NCBI GenBank assembly: GCA_958510875.1
Contig: OY294070.1
Span: forward strand, 119,826,703 to 119,890,702
Direction: 5' to 3'
Source of the DNA: Endomychus coccineus
Lineage: Eukaryota; Arthropoda; Insecta; Coleoptera; Endomychidae
DNA length: 64,000 nucleotides
The notes beneath the pieces were generated by a model. That model worked only from the letters and a program-made list of their open reading frames with translations. It ran no database searches and was not told where the DNA came from. Position 1 is the stretch's first letter; every line of letters starts with the position of its first letter. Shown piece after piece: positions 11,776-24,231 of the stretch. A program made the position numbers and the translations under genes.

Positions 11776-14700
11776 AAATTCACAATTCTGCACATATGAA
11801 TCATTGCTCAATTGTCAAAACATTATTATTAGCTATTCTACATATTATTAATAACATTAGTCTAAATCTTAAAATTAATAAAAAACTGTATCTTATAATT
11901 ATATCCATCCCTTCGTTCTCTATTGTCTAACCTACCGTGGCCTACCTACCTTGTGCATTTGTCGTTGATCGGCCCCTCGACTTTGGAAGAGTGTCCCTGT
12001 GTTTTTCCCCAATAGTCTCAATGGATCCATACGTGAGAGACTTCAGTTGTAACAATATTGGAACTTTCATTTTAAATTCAGCCTATGAATTAAATCAGAT
12101 TCTATCTGTAAATAAAAATAATGTAAACTTTTTAATACTTCAACAAAATATTAGAAGTATTGATAAAAATCTTGATAAACTCAAATTATTTTTACATGAT
12201 CTAATAACTAAACTAATAATAAAAATTTTACAAATTATCCAGATTGCATAATACTGACAGAGATATATGTCCTTCACAATATAGATATCTATAAATTAGA
12301 GGGTTATAACATTATCTACAGCGAAGGCGATTTTAACAAATCAGATGGAGTTGTAGTCTACATAAAAAGCGGAATTAACTACAGCTATACAATGAGGAAA
12401 ATTGGTACTTCCATATTAATTGAATTAAATTTGATCTTTTCATGTAATAAAATAAAAATATATTCTGTATATAGGAGTCCTAATCCAGAATCCGACAAAC
12501 AAGCCTTCATCGATGATTTAAATATATTGCTAGAAGATCAAAAGCTAGACCAAACTGAATATACACTTTCAATTGGCGATATAAATTTTAATATATCAAC
12601 AAATGATAATAATTATACTAATGAATATTTGAACTTGATGGCCGAAAAAGGGTTCTCATCAACTATTAACAAACCAACGCGGGAAAATGCTTGCCTTGAT
12701 CACATATTTGCTAAAACAAAATCAATAAATATAGATTTCATCTTACCATTTGTTGTTCAGTGCGACATAACTGACCACTCTCTTTCGGGCTTACAAATAA
12801 TATACCCAAATAAACGAAAACCTACTCAGGTGCCAGTAACACAATTTAAAAAAATACTGAATAAAACTAATCTCCTACAGGAACTTCATTCAACATCATG
12901 GTACACTTTATATGAAATGGAAAACACCGATCTTCTAGCTGACTACTTCTTACATACACTACAAGACAAAATCGAAAAATGTTCCTCACATGTCAAAATA
13001 AAACCCATCGTGAAAAAGAAATGTTGGATTACTCAAGGGCTGATTAATTCAATCAATATAAAGAATAAACTCAGGCAACAACTACTCAAAAATCCTAACG
13101 ATATAAACTTAAATATTCGATACAAATATTACAGAAATACTATAAATAATTTAGTAAAAACAACTAAAACAAAATTTTATCAAAAACTCCTGGAAAAAGA
13201 CGCGAATAACACGAAAAATCTTTGGAACATTCTAAATTTAAGTACGGGCAGCAGTAAAGATATCAAAGAAATCCATTGCATTAAAAATAAAGACGGACAG
13301 TGTATTTATAGTAGCAGAGATATTGCAAATGCATTTAGCAATTATTATGCAGATATTGGACGCGAATTAGCAAACAAGGACCAAAATCAAGTCTTCCATC
13401 CCGACCATATAAGACACTCATCACATACGATGTTCTTATTTCCAACGGACATAAATGAAGTGACACACGTAATACATTCATTAAAAAATGGGACAGCTAA
13501 TGGACTGGACGTATCTCTGTTGATGTGCTAAAACATGTGTGTAGCGAAATTTCTGCTCCATAAACTTTTATAATAAACAACATAATGGAAAAGGGACAGT
13601 GTCCTACTCAATTCAAAAATGCTGTGGTTAAACCAATTTTCAAAAAAGGGGATAATTTAGAGATGGAGAATTACAGGCCAATCTCGCTAAGATCAAACAT
13701 ATCTAAATTATTTGAGAAAATTATAAAGAAAAGACTTACCTCTTACTTAACCATAAACAGGCTTCTATCGACCAAACAGTACGGTTTCAAAGAAGGTCAC
13801 AGCACCGAAGATGCGATTAATAACTTGATACCCAAGATCTATAACAGTCTAGACACTGGAAAAAAATCTATATGTGTATTCATCGACATAAGAAAAGCCT
13901 TTGATACGGTATCCCACGATTTATTATTAAAGAAAATGGAGATGATCGGTATTAGAGGCATTGTTCTTGATCTGATGAAGAGCTATCTTCGAGACAGAAA
14001 ACAATGTGTACTAATCAATAGTGAAAAGAGCGCTTTTAAGACAATTGATTGTGGAGTTGCCCAAGGAACAGTTCTTGGACCAATTTTATTCTTGATTTTT
14101 ATTAACGACTTACTTGAATTGGAAACTGAGGGTGATATCGCTGCATTCGCTGACGATAATGTCGTTTTTTATGAAGATGTTTCCTGGGTAAATCTAAAAA
14201 ATAAAATAGAGAATGATATGAAAATTATAATTGATTGGTATAAACATTACCTACTTACGCTTAACATCAGCAAAACAGTTTACTTACCCTTAACTACCCG
14301 TCTTCGACATATTAAAAATTCATAATACTGACTTAGCTATCAGATCTGTAACCAAAATCACATACCTCGGACCAACGATTGATCAACATTTACATTGATA
14401 AGAAGATTAAGATACCTCTTATACAAACTACGTTATATCAGAGACATTTTTGAAGGAAAGGACTTGAAAACGTTCTACTTCGCACTGGTCGAAAGTCATT
14501 TAACATATGCAATAACTGCCTGGGGAAGCATATGCAAAACCCAAGTACGTGACCTCAGTACTATGGAAAAGCGGATCTTAAAAATGTTATTTCGCAAGCC
14601 AACTAGATATCCTTCGGACAGATCATTCAGAGAACTACGTATTCTCGACATTAGACAATTGTTTTATTCGAAAGTTGCCATTAGGACACACTCTAGAACG

Positions 14701-15127
14701 GATAGCACAATATTGGTTTCCCATTCCTATTATAATACCCGTTTAAATCAAAACTTTTACCAAGTACCCTTTCGGGCAACACAAAAAAGCCAGCGAATTT
14801 TAGATTACTTAGTTCCAAAAATTTTCAACACCTTACCGCAGAACATAATCGAAATTAAAAATGGGAAGCTATTCAAGAAATACCTCAAGCAATATATATT
14901 TCAGATTGAAAGGAAGAAAATCCATTCCATCATTGAAAGTTAAATTATTGTTATATTATCATACTCGCTTCTTAATATTGTTATTACTTTATTGTTATTA
15001 TTTTATTATGTCAAAAACCACCAACAAGTTTTTACTTAGGTGGATATCTCCCTTGTTAATTGTAATATCAACTGTTGTATTGTATTGTATTTAATTTCAG
15101 GAAAATAGAAATTACATTACATTACAT
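11776..15127 (+). mobile_element. LINE with endonuclease and RT, (ATTAC)n tail
   Basis: The element body spans the 5' spacer, an endonuclease-RT region (12,021-14,943), an AT-rich 3' UTR and a terminal ATTAC microsatellite at about 15,105-15,127. This is the best preserved LINE in the window. The EN-RT order, AFADD box and short microsatellite tail fit the Jockey/CR1 group. The 5' boundary is uncertain. Confidence 0.8.
12021..14943 (+). pseudogene. LINE ORF2: AP-like endonuclease plus reverse transcriptase
   Basis: Begins at ATG 12,021 (MDPYVRDF). The endonuclease comes first: LILQQNIRSI near 12,140, SIGDINFN near 12,570, CLDHIFAK near 12,690 and the DITDHS box near 12,770, equivalent to the family's catalytic GDFN and SDH motifs. 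RT follows: VFIDIRKAFDTVSH near 13,880, GVAQGTVLGPILF near 14,055, and the catalytic AFADDN near 14,145. A C-terminal tail with TYAITAWGS lies at about 14,500. Frameshifts near 12,240, 13,530 and 14,325 break it into four frames, so no intact protein can be made. The copy probably encoded about 950 residues, which is normal for ORF2. Confidence 0.85.
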
Positions 15128-16271
15128 TAGTAGTCCACTGGGTCTATAAGTATTAGAAAATCTCTTCTTCCCGTTGTTTTTAATTGGTTGGTCTCTAGCT
15201 GTCTTCGAGCTGGAAGGAAAGACACGTAACTATTCTTGTATATTACATTTCTTAGAGGCGGTTATTGGCACTTCATTCTTCACATTTCATTATTATAACA
15301 GCCTGATCCTTAACGATGGTTAGAAGATTCTTATAAATTCATTCGCAGTTGAAATTCGAATCAATTTTAGAAGTTGTTTTGATCCATTTCACCATGGTGA
15401 TCGACATCATTTTGGAACGCGCTTTATTCAGTCTCTCTTTTATACACGCATATCTGCAGGTAAAAATACGTTCCAATCACAAGAGATTACATTAGGGACA
15501 GCTGCAAAACATATAATTTTCTACAAGAGTTAAAACTCTGTTCAATTCTAATATTCATCACATGTCACAGTCAATGCCGACTACGCGCCATTAAAACGAT
15601 ACTGTCGTATGCTACGTCTCTCTCCAAGCCTTTTGTTGATGACGTTACACTGACCTTCGTACTAAGCGTTCAAGCCTTGTACTATAAAGGGTATTGGCCG
15701 AGTACTGTTTACATGCAACAAAGCCCACAGAGCCAGTATTCATAGCTCCACGCAAGCAATTTAGCAGCAAATGGCTAGGGCCCGCTTTATACAGACATTT
15801 CATTCATTTCTCGAATTACAATTTTCATATCGAGGCACTCAACCTCTGTCGTTTCAACTTTCGTTTAGCTTTTCTCTCGGAATATTTTATTTTCAGGATT
15901 TAAAGTCATTTGCCATTCTGAGGTTAGATGACGATGTGAACCCAAATATCGATATCAGCGCATAATACCGCCCAGAAGAGAATATTTTAGTTCATGATGC
16001 TACAGAAGATTCCCATTCCTGAATTTATAGACTGTGTTTCAATCACAACGGTATTAATTGTATCGTTAATATGCATCCAGTGAAGTTTAAGACCACAGTT
16101 TTATTGAAAACTGTTGATTTATGATTCTGTTTCGTACTGTTGAAGTTTATTTCAGGTCTGCAGTCTAAAACCTGCCATAAAATATGCTTGAATTAATTAT
16201 CCAGACTGAAAATAATGAATATTCATATTGATTGGTTATTGCACTCTAATTTTATTATAATTTCATTTCAG
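15128..16271. other. No gene recognised
   Basis: Short overlapping open frames at 15,694-15,965 lack motifs. The base composition is slightly less AT-rich than its surroundings. It could include 5' noncoding sequence of a host gene (see the exon candidate at 16,272), but nothing shows this directly. Confidence 0.35.
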
Positions 16272-16526
16272 GGAGTACGATGTTGGTCAGTGATGGAGTT
16301 GTGATGAATTAGATATTTGGACTTGCAATGGCCGAACCTCATCGGATTGCGCGCTACAATTAAAAAGTGTTCAACATTAAACTGTTGGAATAAATGTAGA
16401 GGTGAACGTTCAATCAGACTCAAATACAACTGAAAATGAGTGTCAAAATAAATTTGAGTGAAAAATTTCCGGCAAACTTCATGAAGCTAGGATCGGTAGT
16501 GGTTGTGATCTGTGTTATAACTATGG
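16272..16526 (+). CDS. Candidate host first coding exon (signal peptide)
   Basis: A good splice-acceptor context (pyrimidine-rich, TTTCATTTCAG ending at 16,271) and a consensus donor GTGAGT at 16,527 delimit a 255-bp exon. ATG 16,436 opens a frame that stays open to the donor: MSVKINLSEKF, then about 12 hydrophobic residues after MKLGS (VVVVICVI). This resembles a signal peptide or membrane anchor cut by an intron. The upstream part of the exon contains stops and would be 5' UTR. No downstream exon is recognisable, so the gene cannot be named. It may be a first exon of a host gene with large TE-filled introns, or chance. Confidence 0.35.
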
Positions 16527-16599
16527 GTGAGTACCATTTAGAACATTATGCAACTGAACATTTTTTTGATCGGAGTCGAAGACCTGATATTTCGTTCTG

Positions 16600-17237
16600 G
16601 AACACACAACGTTAGGAAAATATAGATTTAGTGCAGTCAAATGGGTATAAATTTAGGCTAAGCCCGTAAATCCTTGGGAAAAGGGGTCGATTTTGATAGG
16701 ACAAACTGCATTCTCTTCAGAATTTTATCAGATACAAAGTATTTCTCATAGATAAATGTCCAAACTGTTTATATTGTTAAAAAACAATAAATTAACAATT
16801 TAATGAACTCATTTTTGAGATTACTTAAAAAATATTAAATTTGACCGTTTTTGATCAGGTGAAGATCAATTTTGGTCAGTAAACATATGAAACTTGTTGA
16901 ACAAACAGTAGAACCAACTTCGTTCGGTATAAACAATTTATTTATTAACAGATATATGAATTCGACCAAAACTACGAGTTTAAGGTCGTTTTCGGGTAAT
17001 TTTGGCATTCTAAGTTCGATTGTATCGTCAATATCGTTGAATGTATACCCACAAACTACTAAACTGATTTGTTATGAGCAAATTATATTTATTAATGAAT
17101 ATACGAATTTGACCAAAATATCGAGCTCATAGTCTTTTTCGTATAATTTTGACCTCTTGAGTACAATTTTATTGCTATTATGGTCTTCAAATGGACACAT
17201 AAATTAAAAAATTGTTATAAAATAATTATTTATTAAT
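16600..17237. repeat. Unclassified repeat family with about 120-bp tandem units
   Basis: The unit containing ACGAATTTGACCAAAA, then CGAGCT...TCGTTTTCGG, then GAGTACGATTTTATTGCTAT repeats, imperfectly, two to three times here. It resumes after the hAT-like element at 19,567-19,728, so the transposon landed inside it. Relatives are at 24,905-25,030 and, in inverse orientation, at 29,250-29,640, which also shares the flank around 16,620-16,860. Confidence 0.65.
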
Positions 17238-19566
17238 AAAGGGCGGAATATATGCAAAGTGCATATATTTGCATATTTTGCATATTTTTACAAATTTCAT
17301 AAAAAATTGCATATTTCAGCAAAAATAAAATTTGTGTGCATATTTTTATGTTTTTCGTTTTATCAAAAGATTAAGTTCGACCCTTGCTGATAATTGAAAT
17401 AATTTAAAAGGTGGGTCGGTTTTATTATTATATGGTTTATGGACCCATTTTATTATTATATGGTTTATTGCCGGCATTTATTGGATGTTTAGGAATTTCC
17501 AAGTAATCAGCTTGCCTAATTCTCCGAACAGAAACGATACAAGAAGGTTCACTTGAAACTCCACCCCTAATGTTGTCTATTTCACTGGCACACTTAAATA
17601 ATCCCTGGTGGTGCCAAGTCGTGTTCGGTGGTAGTAAGTATTGTCACCGAACAGAAACTTCTGTTCGGTGCGCGTGGTCTAGTTGGAATGCGGCGGCTTG
17701 CTTTTATAGTTCGGACTTCAAAGTACCGACGCCAAGTGAACCTTCTTGTCTTGTTTCTTTTCGGTGCCTAATTGGAGAGCAAATGTGGTCTCTTCTTTTA
17801 TATTTATATTGTATAGTTTAGTTTGTCGATAGATTCCAGTGTGAAAAGAGTGATTTCGAAAATATTTATTTCAAACGCCTAAAATGCCGAAAGCCGCTTT
17901 GTGGATTAAAAATTTTCCTGAGTTGGAGTTTAGTGGGGATAAAGTGTTTTGCAAAGTTTGTGCCAAAATCATTGTTTGTGAAAATAAGTTCCAAATTGAT
18001 GAACACTTGAAAACAGCTATGCATAAAGCTAAGTTGCAGAAAAATAAATCTGTGCCTGTTCAGCAGTGTGTGCAAACCGCATTTCAAAATGTCAAACCAA
18101 AGAGTGAAAAGGAGGTGTTTCATCAAGACTTATGCAAAGCTTTAGTCGCAGCAAATATACCTTTGAATAAACTGCAAAATACACAATTCAGAGATTTTTT
18201 GCAAAAATATTGTAATCAAAACATCCCTGAGGAATCCACACTTAGAAAGAAGTATGTGCAAACAGTATACGAAACCGTAATGGAAGAAATTAAAGTTTCA
18301 CTGGGCGATGAACATTTTTATATTATTGTTGATGAAGGCACAGACTCATGTGGTCGATATATCGCACATCTTATTATTGGAGGGCTTCAAGAAAATGAGC
18401 CAGGGAAGCCATATTTAATATCTTCTAAACAGTTAGACAAAACAAATAATGTGACCGTAACTCGATTCATTCAGCAGTCTCTATCAAATTATTTTTTACC
18501 AAATCCAGATCCAGTAGGGAAGTTTTTAGTGTTTTTGTCTGACGCAGCGCCGTAAATGGTTAAAGTAGGCCAAAACTTGAAAATATTTTATCCCAATATG
18601 GTACATGTCACTTGCCTTTTACACGGCATAGACAGAGTTGCAGAAACTATTAGAACAGCATATCCCTTGGTGAACAAATTAATTTCAAATGTAAAGAAAG
18701 TATTTTTGAAAGCACCTCTAAGAGTGCAGATCTATATAGAGAAATTGCCAGGAGTTAGTTTACCTCCAGAGCCCGTAATTACTCGATGGGGAACATGGAT
18801 TTAGGCCGCGATATTCTACGCAGACCATTTTGAAGCCATTAAAGACATAGTTTTAGATTTAGAAGACATTTCACAGTGTGTAGTGCAAAGTCAAGCAGTA
18901 TTCCAAAATGTAAATTAGCTAAGGAATTTGTTTTTATTAAGGTTAATTTTAGTTTTATACCAGATATAATAACTTCGTTAGAAAGTAGGAATATGAGTTT
19001 ATAGAATCAATTAATATTGTTGAAACTTTTTCCGACAAATGCAAAAAAGTTCCCGGTGATGTAGGAAATCAAGTAAGAAGTAAACTCGAAGTTATTGTGG
19101 GAAAGAATGAAGGCTTTAAAAGTATTTAATGGAAGTCAAAAATATTTTTGATACTAAACCATCCAACGGAGTAATACCTTGGCCTTATAACTTACTACCC
19201 AAATTAAAATATTGCCAGATCACATTGGTAGATGTTGAAAGATCTTTTTCTTTGTACAAACATATTTTTACAGACAGAAGGCAAACACTTTTATTGGAAA
19301 ATTTTGAAAAATGTATCGTTATAAATGCATTTTATACTATTTCAGGTTAAAAATTTTACCTATTATATTTTTCTTTTAATTTTACTTAAAATAAATAATT
19401 TTTGTAAGAGTCGGCGTTTCTTTATTTCCATTTTTCCATGTTATATTCAAGGCATATAATTGCATATTTTGACAAATAAATGCATATTGTTGCATATTTC
19501 AAAGAAAAACTATGCATATATATGCGCATATTTTAACTGAATTGACGTGCATATATTCCGCCCTTC
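17238..19566 (+). mobile_element. hAT-like transposon B (CGGBP1-like transposase)
   Basis: The TIRs are AAGGGCGGAATATATGCA at the left and the complement ...TGCATATATTCCGCCCTT at the right. Both ends are followed inwards by many TATGCA words. The flanks carry near-identical 10-bp direct repeats ATTTATTAAT (17,228-17,237) and ATTTATTAAC (19,567-19,576), each one base from the TIR. It encodes a decayed transposase (17,884-19,350). A deletion derivative with the same ends is at 26,537-27,720. Confidence 0.8.
17884..19350 (+). pseudogene. hAT-type transposase, CGGBP1-like, with in-frame stops
   Basis: The start ATG 17,884 gives a 223-residue open frame. An N-terminal BED/C2H2-like finger is visible (FCKVCAKI with the later Cys/His pair HLKTAMHKAK, residues about 20-55). 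A hAT catalytic-type stretch follows (FYIIVDEGTDSCGRYIAHLI, about 145-165). In-frame stops at 18,553 and about 18,802 interrupt otherwise conserved sequence ([20 protein letters not shown], then TRWGTWI). The C-terminal dimerisation piece (TLVDVERSFSLYKHIF, 19,129-19,350) is in another frame. The family usually makes about 550-600 residues, so this was nearly full length before decay. Confidence 0.8.
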
Positions 19567-19728
19567 ATTTATTAACAACTATACGAATTTGACCAAAATG
19601 TCGAGCTTATAGTCGTTTTCGGATAATTGTGGCTTCCTGAGTACGATTTTATGGCTATTATATTCTCGAAATGCATACATAAATTGATACATTGTTGAAA
19701 ACTAATTATTTATCAACAAGTATTAAAA
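19567..19728. repeat. Continuation of the unclassified tandem repeat family
   Basis: Same motifs as 16,870-17,237 (ACGAATTTGACCAAAATGTCG, split here by the transposon). It ends where LINE sequence begins. Confidence 0.6.
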
Positions 19729-20993
19729 ATACTTCATACCCTCGGCATCAGAGGAATCGCTCATGACTTATTATCTGACTATTTATCAAAGCGACAACAG
19801 AGGACTCGCATTGGGAATACTCTTAGCGATCCACAACTAGTTACCATTGGAATCCCACAAGGCCCTGTTCTAGGACCAATTCTTCTTATAGCTTACATCA
19901 ATCATTTATTACAAAACAACAACTTAATCTCCTATCCTGATGACACGGTCCTTGTTTTACACGCACACACATGGGAAGAATTAAAAATGCTTACTGAATC
20001 GGAGCTACATAAGCTGAAGCAAAAGTTAAATTCTTTACAACTTTCTATAAATGAGAAGAAAACTGCTTACATAGCTTTCTCTGTAACGAATACCAAAAGA
20101 CCCAATTTCAATGAATTAAAATTGATAAATTTTGAAAACAGCATACAAGAAAAGAAAACTATCTAGTAGTACCTAGGCCTAACACTAGACAGAAACCTTA
20201 AATGGACATCACACATTCTACGTGACATACTCAACTACAAACAAATCACAATGCTGTACAAAAGCTTTACAGAATCCATAATTACCTACGGCATAACAGC
20301 ATGGGGAGGTGCATATACTAACATCATAAATCACCTAGAAGCAACACAAAACAGTCTACTGAAAATAATCTTGAGAAAACGAAAACGAATGCAAACCAAA
20401 TCTCCATACAATCCACCCTTCTTTGACATCCACGCCCTTTTCATCCATGCAACTTGTAAGTACGTGCATAACCATCAATCAGATCACTATTATATAAGGC
20501 AACTATAACACAAAATCAGAATAAGACAAAAATTATCTATTACCACAAAATTCTCGCAATATCGCACACCGTCATAGTACCTACTTTGCCCCTAAACTCT
20601 ATAATATAATCCCACTCCAACTAAAAATGCCCACAGAAAAAGTTTTTGATAGCAAAATTAATGAATATGTACAAAGAAGAATTTATGAAATTCTTCTGAA
20701 TCTACCAATTGACAAATATACCAATTACCTAATGATTATGATTATATAACGTGATATCTACGCAACGATTTCTAACACAAACGGATTTCACACAGTTGCC
20801 TTGTGTGAAATCGCTGTGTTCATACTGTTTACCTGACAATATTATACAAACTGCCAAAGTAGAAATATTACATATTATTATAATGTCACTTAATAGTTTA
20901 TAGAAGCGCAATTTCCATTAAGTTTGTATTACTGTTACTTATTTTTCATGTATACCACGATTTGCAAATAAATATTATTATTATTATTATTTT
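19729..20993 (+). mobile_element. 5'-truncated LINE with RT C-terminal half, (ATT)n tail
   Basis: Reads LGIRGIAHDLLSDYL, then the RT motif GIPQGPVLGPILL (about 19,850), then SYPDDTVLVL at the catalytic box (YADD family form, with P for A), and after a stop the tail TYGITAWGGAY (20,283-20,330). A 3' UTR and an ATT microsatellite end at about 20,993. Frameshifted and truncated, hence inactive. Confidence 0.8.
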
Positions 20994-21000
20994 TATATAA

Positions 21001-21312
21001 AAATTCTCGGGAAATAGGTCACAATAACACTCTGTTTTAAATTTTCGTCTTTACGTACGTTTCGGTCTCAAGACCTTCATCAGAAAACTTATTATGTAAA
21101 AAGTGGTTAATTAAAACTAATTAGCACAAGCGTCCATATCGCACAATTTTCAATCAAAAAGTCCACGCCGTCGAAACGAACAGAACCACGAATAATCGAA
21201 AATTGTATCGTTAATATTAAAGTATAATTTTTTGTAACAAGAATCCACTGTTCAGTAAAATTCTCATAATATACAAACGCATATTGCTATGGTCTCAAAG
21301 CAACTGAAGTTC
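21001..21312 (-). repeat. PLE terminal repeat (pLTR), left copy
   Basis: Direct repeat of 23,928-24,231 (offset 2,927 bp), about 95% similar by eye, in the minus orientation like the coding region between them. It carries the hammerhead-like motif at 21,047-21,089. Established knowledge: PLEs are flanked by such pseudo-LTRs. Confidence 0.75.
21047..21089 (-). ncRNA. Hammerhead-like ribozyme motif (PLE)
   Basis: Minus strand: CTGATGA, A, GGTC-TTGA-GACC, GAAA, CGTACGTA, AAGAC. Stem I is weakened (TTTT for TCTT on the 5' side). Confidence 0.5.
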
Positions 21313-21462
21313 GAAGCTATTTGTTGATATTCACTCGAAACCAGATGTAGATTTATGACGAACTTGAAAAGGTTTTAGACCTGCATTGGAATTTACTTTA
21401 AGCGTTCTTCCTAAAATATACTTTTAACATTATGAAGACGCATGTAGGAATTTGCAATAGTT

Positions 21463-23719
21463 TTAATTAATCAAGTTAGTATAAATCTGACTCAATCCCT
21501 GAATATCATTCCTATGGTTCACAGAATTGGAATCCCGTTTTATGTGAATCATCTCCAGGATAGATCTTTTATAATAATTGGTTTCTTTAGTTAAAATATT
21601 AACATTTTTGTAATCAAACTGATGGTTATAATCAAAGCAGTGTTCAGCAAGGGCGGTGGAATTTTCTAAGTTATTATTTCTCGTGCTATACTTATGGCTG
21701 TACATTCTTTTTTTGCAAATATTGTTTAGAGATTCCAGTATAAGTTCTATCACAATCTAAACAATTCAATTTATATACTGTGTGGGTTTGTTTATCTTTA
21801 GGTATTACAGGTTTTAGATTTGAGAAATATTTCCCAACACAGTTAGTAGGTTTATGCGCAACTTTTATATCGTACTTTTTCAAACAATTCTTAATTTTTT
21901 CTGAGGTCTCCGGAATGTATGGTAAAGTTATATAATTGTCTGTATTACCTATTATGTTATTTTTATATGAAGAACCATTATAGATTTTGTTTATTCTCTC
22001 TTTAATGATAGGATTGAAGAACGTTTTTGGGTAGACATTCATTTCTAGTGTATTACGAACAATTTTTAAATTTTTGGGACGGTCACTGCATGGGACAATT
22101 TCATCGCGCGGTCTGTAATGCTGTTAATGACACTTTTTTCATAACAAGCTGGTGCAACGGAATTGAAATGAAGATAACGTTGAGACCAAACTTCTTTGGT
22201 AAACCAAGAAGTTTTTATTTTTCCATCTGCATCATGCCTAATGTTCATATCTAGGAAATTTATGTTTTTGTTTATTTCTATTTCACAAGTGAATTGAAGT
22301 TTACAGTGGAAATTGTTGAATTTATTAATCACATATTGAATTCTATCGTTTGGGAACACACAAAAGGCAATCATCTACATATCGTTTAAAGAATACAGGC
22401 TGAAAATCTAATGAATTTATAACGGATTCCTCTAGGCATTCCATAACGATGTTAGCAATGGTAGCTGAAATAGGAGATCCCATTGCTGTGCCGAAAATTT
22501 GTCCAAAATATTGCTCACCGTACTGAAAATAAGTGCATTCTAAACAAAACTTCACCGCATTTATAAAATCCAATTGATCAAGAGGTGTGTGGTTTTTAAT
22601 CTCTGCTCAACGTTTTTTGATGCAATTCAATGCCAAAACGACAGGTATATTTGTAAATAAAGAAACAACGTCCAAGGAAATTAGTTGATGGTTTACTGGT
22701 ACGGATTGATTTTTTATAAATCCATTAAAATGCCATAAGTCTTTCACATAAAATTCATTTTTTCCCATTATATTATTGATAGATTTTGATAGAAATTTTG
22801 ATAAATTGTAAGTAGGAGCTCCAATATTACTCACAAAGGGTCTTAGGGGTATTTAATTTTTATGTAGTTTCGGAAGCCCATAGATATAAGGTGCTAGCCC
22901 ATTATGGCAAATTAATTTATTTTTTAATTCAATAGGGATTATCTTATCTTTATGCCATTTATTTATCAATTTATTCATGTTATATTGTACTGATAAAGTA
23001 GAATCAGATTTTAATTTCTTATAAATTGTTTCATCATTTACAAGGTTTCCCATTTTGTTTTCATAGTCATTTCTATGCATTATGACGGTTTTATTACATT
23101 TATCCGCGTTCAAAACTAAAATTTGAGGGTTAGCATCTAAGAACTCTTTTGTTATTTTTGTATGATAGTTAAAACGATTCTTTGCAATACCTATTTCTGC
23201 TTTCTGTTTGTTCTTTTTGTTTGTCAAGATGTTACAAACATTGTTTCTAATTTCATTTTTTTCTTCTAAATTTTTATTCCTGATTCCGCATTCTAAATTT
23301 GCAATAATACTGTCAATAGGCAGTTTTTTATTATTATTCGGCAAAGCAAACTTCGGACCTAAGCTTAACGTGTGCTGCACCTCATTCGGAATTTTTGTGT
23401 CAGTTAGATTTTTTAACCATTGTTCATTGATATTCTGTTTTTCATAAGCTACACCTTTCATTAAATTATTTATCTTTTTAGATTGAATGGCTTTGATTCT
23501 GTTGAAATTTTTTTCGAAATTGTTATGCTGAATTTGAAAAAATTGCGATATAAAGTTGCTATCATAATTTTGGTAACAGGTTTGTTTAACGAGTTTAATT
23601 TTGTTTTCAACCTCTGCTACATTTGTACATGCTTCTTTAATGCACAAGTTCAAACAATTTTTATGCAGAGAGTTTAATAATTTTGCATACGCCTTCTTAT
23701 TTTGCACCTTGTTAAACAT
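21463..23719 (-). pseudogene. Penelope-like element RT plus GIY-YIG endonuclease
   Basis: Five minus-strand frames in order make up a nearly full PLE protein. The N-terminal region is 23,719-22,853, containing the PLE motif LNADKCNKTVIMHRNDYENK and ending at GLPKLHKN. RT follows: APTYNLSKFLSKS and ISLDVVSLFTNIP (22,834-22,607), GTAMGSPISATIANIVMECL and the catalytic KRYVDDCLL box (22,573-22,343), then FLDMNI (22,374-22,066). The C-terminal GIY-YIG domain has VYKLNCLDCDRTYTGIS (about 21,790) and ALAEHCFDYNHQFDY, then NHRNDIQGLSQIY (21,753-21,463). Frameshifts separate the pieces, so the copy is dead, but the catalytic motifs are intact. Confidence 0.88.
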
Positions 23720-23927
23720 ATTCTCCTTTGATTTAGATATAATGAATTTGGATATACTTGCAAGTTCCTACATCTTACCAGATAAATTCTACTATTCTTC
23801 TCTCTTGTCAATACTTTCCGTATTCCTTCAAAACTCTAGGATAGGTGGTTGTTCCTTCCATATTAAGGCTTATATCCCAGCCGAAATAATGATATAAAGA
23901 TTCTTGACCCAGTATGAATTTATATCA

Positions 23928-24231
23928 AAATTCTCGGGAAATAGGTCACAATAACACTCTGTTTCAAATTTTCGCCTTTACGTACGTTTCGGTCTCACGA
24001 CCTTCATCAGAAGACTGATTATGTAAACAGGGGTTAATTAAAACTAGTTAGCACAAGCGTCCATATCGCACAATTTTCAATCAAAAAGCCCACGCCGTCG
24101 AAACGAACAGAACCACGAATAATCGAAAATTGTATCGTTAATATTAAAGTATAATTTTTTGGATCCACTGTTCAGTAAAATTCTCATAATATACCAACGC
24201 ATATTGCTATCGTCTCAAGCAACTGAAGTTC
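23928..24231 (-). repeat. PLE terminal repeat (pLTR), right copy
   Basis: Same orientation and sequence as 21,001-21,312. It lies upstream (in minus-strand sense) of the PLE coding region and contains its own hammerhead-like motif. Confidence 0.75.
23974..24015 (-). ncRNA. Hammerhead-like ribozyme motif (PLE)
   Basis: Minus strand: GTCTT, CTGATGA, A, GGTC-GTGA-GACC, GAAA, CGTACGTA, AAGGC. One stem I pair is altered (AAGGC for AAGAC, a G-T wobble). Confidence 0.5.
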
